A stretch of DNA of 64,000 bases from a bacterium. Its GTDB lineage: Bacteria > JAJVIF01. Positions within the stretch are counted from its first letter, which is position 1. Each line of letters begins with the position of its first letter. The notes beneath the pieces were generated by a model. It saw only the letters and a program-made list of their open reading frames with translations. It ran no database searches and was not told the origin of the DNA. This document shows positions 58,822 to 64,000 of this stretch, piece after piece. A program made the translations under genes and the position numbers. The DNA lies in NCBI GenBank assembly GCA_022072165.1, contig JAJVIF010000001.1:1566565-1630564 (forward strand), in the 5' to 3' direction.

Positions 58822-59700
58822 TTAACGGCGTCGCTTGCGTTTCTTGATAAACCGAATCACGGCTTTGGAGATGTCTTCGCCGGTGGTCAATTCCACGATG
58901 TCCAGTCCCAGCCGTCGTGCCAGGCTCTCCACCCGCATCAGCTCTTCGGTGGCCGCTTCCTCGAGCCATCGACGCACCGCCGGGTCGCTCGCATTCACCA
59001 GAAACTGCTCCCGGGTCTCCGGGTCCATCAGCGTGACCCAGCCTTCCATCCCTTCCAGGGCTTCCCCACGATCCCGCACCCGGACCAGCACCACATCATG
59101 TCGCGCCGCCAGAATCTTCAGGGGCTTGTAGAGGTCCTCGTCGGTCTGGAAATCACTGACGATAAACACCAGACTCTTGGGGAGCTTGCGAGCACCGAGG
59201 TCCATGAGTGCCGGGACTAACGCGGTCCCCCACCCCTCTGGATGAAACTCCAGCAGCGACTCCATGAACCGCAGGAAGTGGTTGCGCCCTTTCCGAGCGG
59301 GAAGCTTTTTCTCGACCCGGTCCGTGAAAAGCGTCAGCCCGACCCGGTCCTGATGCTTCATCGCGAGATAGGCAATGGTGCCGGCGAACTCGGCGATCAG
59401 CTCCCGCTTGAATTTCTCCCGGGTCCCGAAGTGACCGGAAGCCGAGATGTCGCACAACATGAAGAGCGCGAGTTCCCGCTCTTCTTCAAACTCCTTGATG
59501 TGCGGCGATCCGGACCTTGCAGTCACCTGCCAGTCGATGAGCCGGACATCATCTCCTTCCACATACGGTCGCACTTGCGCGAACTCGGAACCCCGTCCCT
59601 GAAATGCCGACTGGTACTCCCCCAGCAGCAGGGTATCGACCCGGTGCCGGATCTTGATCTCCAGCTTCTTGATGGCAGCGATGGTGTGCGGCGTCAGCAT
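58822..59700 (-). CDS. DUF58 domain protein
   Basis: A 292-residue protein from ATG 59700, the usual start for the family (MLTPHTIAAIKKLEIKIRHR). The DUF58 signature GRGSEFAQVRPYVEGDDVRL with IDWQVTARSG is followed by a von Willebrand A-like region (ALFMLCDISASGHFGTREKF, DxSxS metal site; LVFIVSDFQTDEDL). DUF58 proteins usually stand next to MoxR AAA+ ATPases and transglutaminase-like genes; none is nearby, so this copy is isolated. The C-terminus is the basic KKRKRRR. It converges with the PKD gene. Confidence 0.85.
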   Translation of the reverse strand: MLTPHTIAAIKKLEIKIRHRVDTLLLGEYQSAFQGRGSEFAQVRPYVEGDDVRLIDWQVTARSGSPHIKEFEEERELALFMLCDISASGHFGTREKFKRELIAEFAGTIAYLAMKHQDRVGLTLFTDRVEKKLPARKGRNHFLRFMESLLEFHPEGWGTALVPALMDLGARKLPKSLVFIVSDFQTDEDLYKPLKILAARHDVVLVRVRDRGEALEGMEGWVTLMDPETREQFLVNASDPAVRRWLEEAATEELMRVESLARRLGLDIVELTTGEDISKAVIRFIKKRKRRR

Positions 59701-59792
59701 CTGTGTCCAAGCGTAACAGCCCCTCCCCAACCCCTCAACGCCACCAGCGGTCTCTTTCTGCATTCACTCCCTGTTACAGTCGACCGTAGTTC

Positions 59793-61136
59793 ATGGCGAC
59801 ACAGCCTCCGCCGGTCCCGACTCGCGACCTCACCCTCGCTGCCTGGGAAGGCGCGCCCACCCGGGCGTGGCTCACCCTCACCCAGGGCTCCTTCCTTCGG
59901 GGCTTCCTGATTTCCCACGGAGTCGGGAACTTCGCCCTTGCCCTCATCGACAACCTCCCCCTGATGACCCTCCTGGTCCAGCCCCTGGCGACACTGGGAC
60001 TCGCCCGCTCGGAGCATCTCCGCCTGGTGACCCTCCGGGCAGTCGTCCTGGAACGACTCTGCTTCTTGCTACCAATTCTTCTGGTGATTGGGTTCCACTG
60101 GACCACCATCCCGACCTGGTGCCTGGTGCTGCTCGGCTGCTCCTATGGCGCAGGGGCAGTGGCGCTGGCCGCCTGGATGACCTGGCTGGCGGAACTGACC
60201 GAGCAGCAGCCCCGGGGCGCGTTCATCGCCCGACGTTCCACCTATGACTCCCTCGTCTCCATCATTCTCGGCCTCGGAGCCGCCGCCCTCCTCGACTGGC
60301 TCCTGGATCACTACGGCCCGACTTTGGGCTATCTCGCCATCTTTACCCTGGCTGGATTCGCTGGCGGCGGAACCCTCTGGCTCCTGGCGCAAATCCGGAC
60401 TCATCCCTCGCAGCAATTCACTGCTCCTCAAACCGACTGGCATCTCCTGCAACGCCCCCTGCGCTCTCCGGATTTCCGTCGCTATCTTCGGTACATCCTG
60501 GTGCTGGGGGTCGGGCAGTCGATCTCAGGCCCCTTCTGGGTGGTTTACATGTTGCAGGTCCTGCGATGGTCCTTTGTCGAAATTGCCCTCTACGGCACCC
60601 TCGCGACCCTGGCGTCCCTGGCCTGTTACAACTGGTGGGGACGGCTCGCTGACCGGGTCGGGACCATCCCCCTCATCCGGGTCATCACCTACGCCCGCAT
60701 CATTAATCCGGTCCTCTGGCTCTTTCTGACCCCGGAGAATGCCTGGCTCATCCTGATTCCGGAAGCGATCCTCACCGGTGTCTTTATCGCCGGACTGGTG
60801 CCACTCCAGCTGGTCTACGCCCTCAAGGAGGCCAGTGGCGAGGATCGGAGCGCGTTCCTCAGCCTCTTCCACGCCACGCAGGGACTCGCAGCCCTGATCG
60901 GCGCCCTCCTGGGCGGGAGCCTTATGACCTGGACCGCCACCCTGGCCCTCCCCTGGGGTGCGGGTTGGACCTTCATGGGCTTTCACCTGGTGTTCTTGCT
61001 CACCTCCCTCGCACGACTCCTCGCCCCCAGCCTGCTGCTGGGAATGCACGAACCGGATGCTGTCCGGGTCCGTGATCTCTGGCCCCTCCTGCGCAGCAGC
61101 CTCCGCCTCAATCCCACGCGCCCTAAGGCGCATTAA
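59793..61136 (+). CDS. Major facilitator superfamily transporter
   Basis: A 447-residue protein with about 12 membrane helices; the cytoplasmic loop WWGRLADRVGTIPLIRV matches the MFS signature (G-x3-D-x-R-x-G). It begins divergently from the DUF58 gene. The substrate cannot be read. The 3' end (NPTRPKAH) lies over an inverted repeat (GCGCCCTAAGGCGC) just before the promoter of PKD copy 2. Confidence 0.8.
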   Translation: MATQPPPVPTRDLTLAAWEGAPTRAWLTLTQGSFLRGFLISHGVGNFALALIDNLPLMTLLVQPLATLGLARSEHLRLVTLRAVVLERLCFLLPILLVIGFHWTTIPTWCLVLLGCSYGAGAVALAAWMTWLAELTEQQPRGAFIARRSTYDSLVSIILGLGAAALLDWLLDHYGPTLGYLAIFTLAGFAGGGTLWLLAQIRTHPSQQFTAPQTDWHLLQRPLRSPDFRRYLRYILVLGVGQSISGPFWVVYMLQVLRWSFVEIALYGTLATLASLACYNWWGRLADRVGTIPLIRVITYARIINPVLWLFLTPENAWLILIPEAILTGVFIAGLVPLQLVYALKEASGEDRSAFLSLFHATQGLAALIGALLGGSLMTWTATLALPWGAGWTFMGFHLVFLLTSLARLLAPSLLLGMHEPDAVRVRDLWPLLRSSLRLNPTRPKAH

Positions 61137-61148
61137 CCCCTAATGCCC

Positions 61149-61154
61149 TATAAT
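61149..61154 (+). promoter_or_regulatory. -10 element of PKD gene copy 2
   Basis: A perfect TATAAT 44 bp before ATG 61199, in the 62-bp gap after the MFS gene; no -35 was found. Copy 1 has TATACT here. Confidence 0.45.
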
Positions 61155-61180
61155 CCGACTCTCTCTCTGTCCATGCCCCT

Positions 61181-64000
61181 CATCGAGGTCTGCCGCTCAT
61201 GCGTTTGTGCAACGCGCCGTCATTGGCCTTACTCCAACTCATAGGAGCCGCCTTCCTGTTGGCGGGCTGTTCCGGACGCGGCGCGACACCGCTGTTGCCC
61301 TCCAGCGACCCCGTCCGGCCCGCAGCGGAACTGCCGCTGGAAGTCGCCCCCCGGGATGGGAACCTGGTCCTCGGCCAGGTCTCGGTAAGTGTCGATGGCA
61401 ACACCGGCAATGTGACCGCTGACCCCGTCCGCCTCAATCAGGCCATCGGCGATGCCTGGCTGGTCGGGCTGAACCAGCTCGATGCCCTCTGCCAGTGCTT
61501 CAAGGTCACCGGGGTAACCCGGACGCCAGTCCCTGGCGGTGCGGAAGTGACCCTCCAGGTCGCGTTTGATCACCCCTTTAAGCTCGCTACCCGTCCGGAC
61601 CTCTTCGGCTGGGACCTGAAGGCGATTCTGGCTACCGACCGGAACGCCATGACCTTCATCAGCCCCGGCGTGACCGTCCCGACGGGCGTGCTCCTGAACG
61701 CGACTGGCTACACCGAAGAGTGGACAGATCAGATCCGGACCGCACTGCCCCAGTCCATCAGCGGCGCCTACCCCTATGTCATCCTCGGTGAGGATCGCCG
61801 CATCCCCGTCCCCTTCGACTTCCAGCAGCCCCACGGCTGGAATGTCTTCCCCAGTGGCGGCACCAACACCGGCGAGCTGGTGCTGTTTGTCCCCACCAAT
61901 GACACGCTCAACTTTGATCTCTTCTTTACGGTCGGCTACCAGGTCTCCGCGACCCGGACCACCCGGCAGAATCCAAACTACCAGCCGCCTCGTGGCAACA
62001 CCCGCGCCCCCTTCCGGGTGGATGCCGAAGTCACCCTAAACGGGCTGACCGCGGCCACGGGCACCTTCGCCACCATGGACCTGGAAATCTTCGACTGGCA
62101 GCACTTGTCGCAGCTCGGCAGTGATGTCACCGCCATCAATGTCTATGCGCCCACGCTGACCGCGAATCCCATCAATCCCCCGCTGGGGACCGGCACCGGT
62201 CGGGACACGGATCCCATCACCGCGTCTTTCAGCATCAGCAACACGCTGGGGACCTATGCGGGCGGCACCACCTATGCGCTGGTGGAAGTCCGGGATGAAC
62301 TGCATCAGCAGAATCCCGGGGGCCTCGTGGGGCAGCCTGGCGTCGGCGTGGTCGGCGACAACTTCCAGCCCGCCGGGTCGCTGAACAACGTCCGGACCTT
62401 CCAGGTCATTCCCCTGGAGGTCGACAGCAACCTCCCCGGTGACAATCCCACGGCCATCGTGACCAGCACCCCGCCGCACACTGCAGGCGTGCTAAACATC
62501 AGCATCAACACCACCGTCCAGTGGGATGCGAGTTCCTCCACCGATCCCGACCCGCCCCTCACCCCCGAAGGGACCATCGTCGCCTGGGAATGGGACTTCG
62601 AGTGGGATGGCAACCCCGCGAACTTCGTCGATGACACCGCCGGCAGTGGCACCGTCAATGAGCCGCACCAGTACACCACCGTCGGCACCACCACCCTCGG
62701 CTGTCGGGTCACCGATGGCGTCGGCCGCAAGTCCGCCATCGCCGCCATCACCGTGAACATCAGCAACCAGACCCTCCAGCTGGTGCTGGAATCCATCGTC
62801 GATGTCGATCGCGCCGGCTGGCTTGCCACGAATGAGCGGGAGTTTGGTCCTGCCCTGGTGGAGCGCTCCACCGGCGACATGGCCGTGAACTTCCACGCTG
62901 AGCGGGATCAGGGCGGTGGCGGCTACTACTCCGTCGGCATCATGAGCACCCGCAACAGCGGGACCGGGATGTGGGATCTCGCCGATGGCTCCCTCGGTTC
63001 CAGCGGTGGCCTGCAGTATGGCTGGGTCACCAAGACCTGCCCCGCCTGGGCTCTGGGACACACCATCAACACCCATACCTTCACCTGGCGGCCGGATCAC
63101 CCGACTCTGGCGAACGAGCCGGCCCACGAAATCGTCTTTGGCTACACCTGCCCCAATCCGCCAAACGTCTATGCTGTCAACGCCCGGCATTCCTACGGCA
63201 CCGATGTCGCCTGCAGCCGGGTTGACAACTCGATCTACTTCTTCGAAGACCGCTTCTCCACCCTCCGCTGCTCGAAGGGGGGCCCGAACTATCCGGACCA
63301 GCCCCTCTTCTGGTGGTGGGATGACCCGAGCATTGTCTACACCGCGGTCGATGCCCGGCCGTCGGTCGTCTCCCGCTCCCGCTCGACCTTCACCGGGGCC
63401 GATGGCAGCCTGCATCTCGCCTACCGCTCCCAGACAGGACATCAGCTGCGCTATGCGAAGAACGCCAACGGCAACAACATCACCTGGACCCTGACCGATC
63501 TCGCCACCGATGTCGATCAGACCTTCGGGGACCCCAGCTTCGACCTCGATGAAGCCGGGGGCGCGACCATCGCGGTCACCCGCCAGGCCGGTGCGAACTA
63601 CGAGATCGTGGTCTTCAACAGTAGCGACAACGGCGCGACCTGGAGCGGCCCCATCGTGGCTGGCCCGAGCTTCACCACCCGCCCGGCGGAAATCGCCGTC
63701 TCGGTCCGCTGGATCCTCGGGATGCGGATCATCGTCGTTGGCTACGCCACCCAGGCGACGCCGAGCTTCAGCGAAGCCCGGGTCCGCTGGTCCGCTGATA
63801 CCGCCACCTGGACCGACCAGCTCATGTCCGCCGGGGCCGATGCCATGCAGCCCGATGTCCTCCTCAAGCGGACCGGCAACGAGTTCTACGGCACCTGGGT
63901 GACCCCGGGCACGGCACCCCGCCAGGATGTCGTGGTGCGACGCGGGACGTTCCAGTACCTGTAAGTCGCCGCCGCTCCTGAACACACCACAGGGCACCCA
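61181..64000. repeat. 2,820-bp direct repeat, copy 2 (continues past window)
   Basis: The second copy of the repeat starting at 55901, matching at every line compared up to the last base. Its true right end is outside the window. Confidence 0.9.
61199..63964 (+). CDS. PKD-domain lipoprotein with Asp-box repeat, copy 2
   Basis: Identical in amino-acid sequence to the protein at 55919 (921 residues, lipobox LLAGC, PKD domain about 430-530, Asp box about 810). Its 5' flank differs from copy 1 and carries a better -10 (TATAAT). No synonymous change was seen, so the two copies are either very recent or kept identical by gene conversion, unless the repeat is an assembly artefact. The 36 bases after its stop match copy 1 as well. 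Confidence 0.8.
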   Translation: MRLCNAPSLALLQLIGAAFLLAGCSGRGATPLLPSSDPVRPAAELPLEVAPRDGNLVLGQVSVSVDGNTGNVTADPVRLNQAIGDAWLVGLNQLDALCQCFKVTGVTRTPVPGGAEVTLQVAFDHPFKLATRPDLFGWDLKAILATDRNAMTFISPGVTVPTGVLLNATGYTEEWTDQIRTALPQSISGAYPYVILGEDRRIPVPFDFQQPHGWNVFPSGGTNTGELVLFVPTNDTLNFDLFFTVGYQVSATRTTRQNPNYQPPRGNTRAPFRVDAEVTLNGLTAATGTFATMDLEIFDWQHLSQLGSDVTAINVYAPTLTANPINPPLGTGTGRDTDPITASFSISNTLGTYAGGTTYALVEVRDELHQQNPGGLVGQPGVGVVGDNFQPAGSLNNVRTFQVIPLEVDSNLPGDNPTAIVTSTPPHTAGVLNISINTTVQWDASSSTDPDPPLTPEGTIVAWEWDFEWDGNPANFVDDTAGSGTVNEPHQYTTVGTTTLGCRVTDGVGRKSAIAAITVNISNQTLQLVLESIVDVDRAGWLATNEREFGPALVERSTGDMAVNFHAERDQGGGGYYSVGIMSTRNSGTGMWDLADGSLGSSGGLQYGWVTKTCPAWALGHTINTHTFTWRPDHPTLANEPAHEIVFGYTCPNPPNVYAVNARHSYGTDVACSRVDNSIYFFEDRFSTLRCSKGGPNYPDQPLFWWWDDPSIVYTAVDARPSVVSRSRSTFTGADGSLHLAYRSQTGHQLRYAKNANGNNITWTLTDLATDVDQTFGDPSFDLDEAGGATIAVTRQAGANYEIVVFNSSDNGATWSGPIVAGPSFTTRPAEIAVSVRWILGMRIIVVGYATQATPSFSEARVRWSADTATWTDQLMSAGADAMQPDVLLKRTGNEFYGTWVTPGTAPRQDVVVRRGTFQYL

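Noticed and set aside
61110-61140. Terminator of the MFS gene (GCGCCCTAAGGCGC)
   Set aside because: The inverted repeat is inside the coding end and is followed by ATTAACCCC, not by a T tract.

Overview
The window is about 64 kb of GC-rich bacterial chromosome, almost fully coding. Lipobox lipoproteins, type III prepilin signals, PilM and flagellar FliQ/FliR point to a diderm bacterium. No rRNA, tRNA, CRISPR array or transposase was seen. The phylum cannot be fixed by reading alone; the pilin expansion, PKD lipoproteins and many secreted proteins of unknown family suggest a poorly sampled lineage.

Layout. 1-12.9 kb (minus strand): a partial pilM and fifteen consecutive prepilin-like genes, headed by large GspK/PilX-like, GspI/PilV-like and GspJ/PilW-like proteins. 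13.3-20.6 kb: a polyprenol-phosphate mannose synthase-like glycosyltransferase, a polytopic membrane protein, a lipoprotein, a DUF3108-like secreted protein, Lon protease with an Ala/Lys/Pro tail, and a CxxC lipoprotein. 20.6-27.5 kb (plus strand): a four-gene cassette present twice in tandem (Cys-rich secreted protein 1, lipoprotein A, Cys-rich secreted protein 2, lipoprotein B). Each copy is preceded by TTGACG followed directly by a (TG)n tract that forms the -35/-10 spacer: 12 units in copy 1, 8 units in copy 2. This looks like a phase-variable, leaderless promoter driving a secreted system I do not recognise, and is the best novelty candidate here.

27.5-31.6 kb: a four-helix-bundle protein with a long Arg-rich tail, a pair of 78-bp palindromic repeats, a DnaJ/membrane protein, and a third secreted-protein plus lipoprotein pair. 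31.6-39.3 kb: a methyltransferase, rpsB, a CHAD protein, an orphan AbiEi-like protein, two PQQ-type sugar dehydrogenase paralogues and UDP-glucose dehydrogenase.

39.3-51.0 kb (minus strand): fourteen tightly packed genes of phage structural type (portal, protease, decoration protein, major capsid, connectors, tail-like proteins) directly behind fliQ-fliR. No terminase, integrase or lysis gene is visible, so this resembles a domesticated particle or gene-transfer-agent-like module.

51.1-64 kb: a RuvX-like nuclease, a five-repeat helix-turn-helix protein, a phosphohexomutase, an O-antigen ligase-like protein, then two identical copies of a 921-residue PKD lipoprotein separated by a DUF58 gene and an MFS transporter. 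The 2,820-bp repeat is identical at every line I compared, while its upstream flanks have diverged. Upstream of the first copy lie scars of lost DUF58 and MFS copies, so the locus was probably a longer tandem array.
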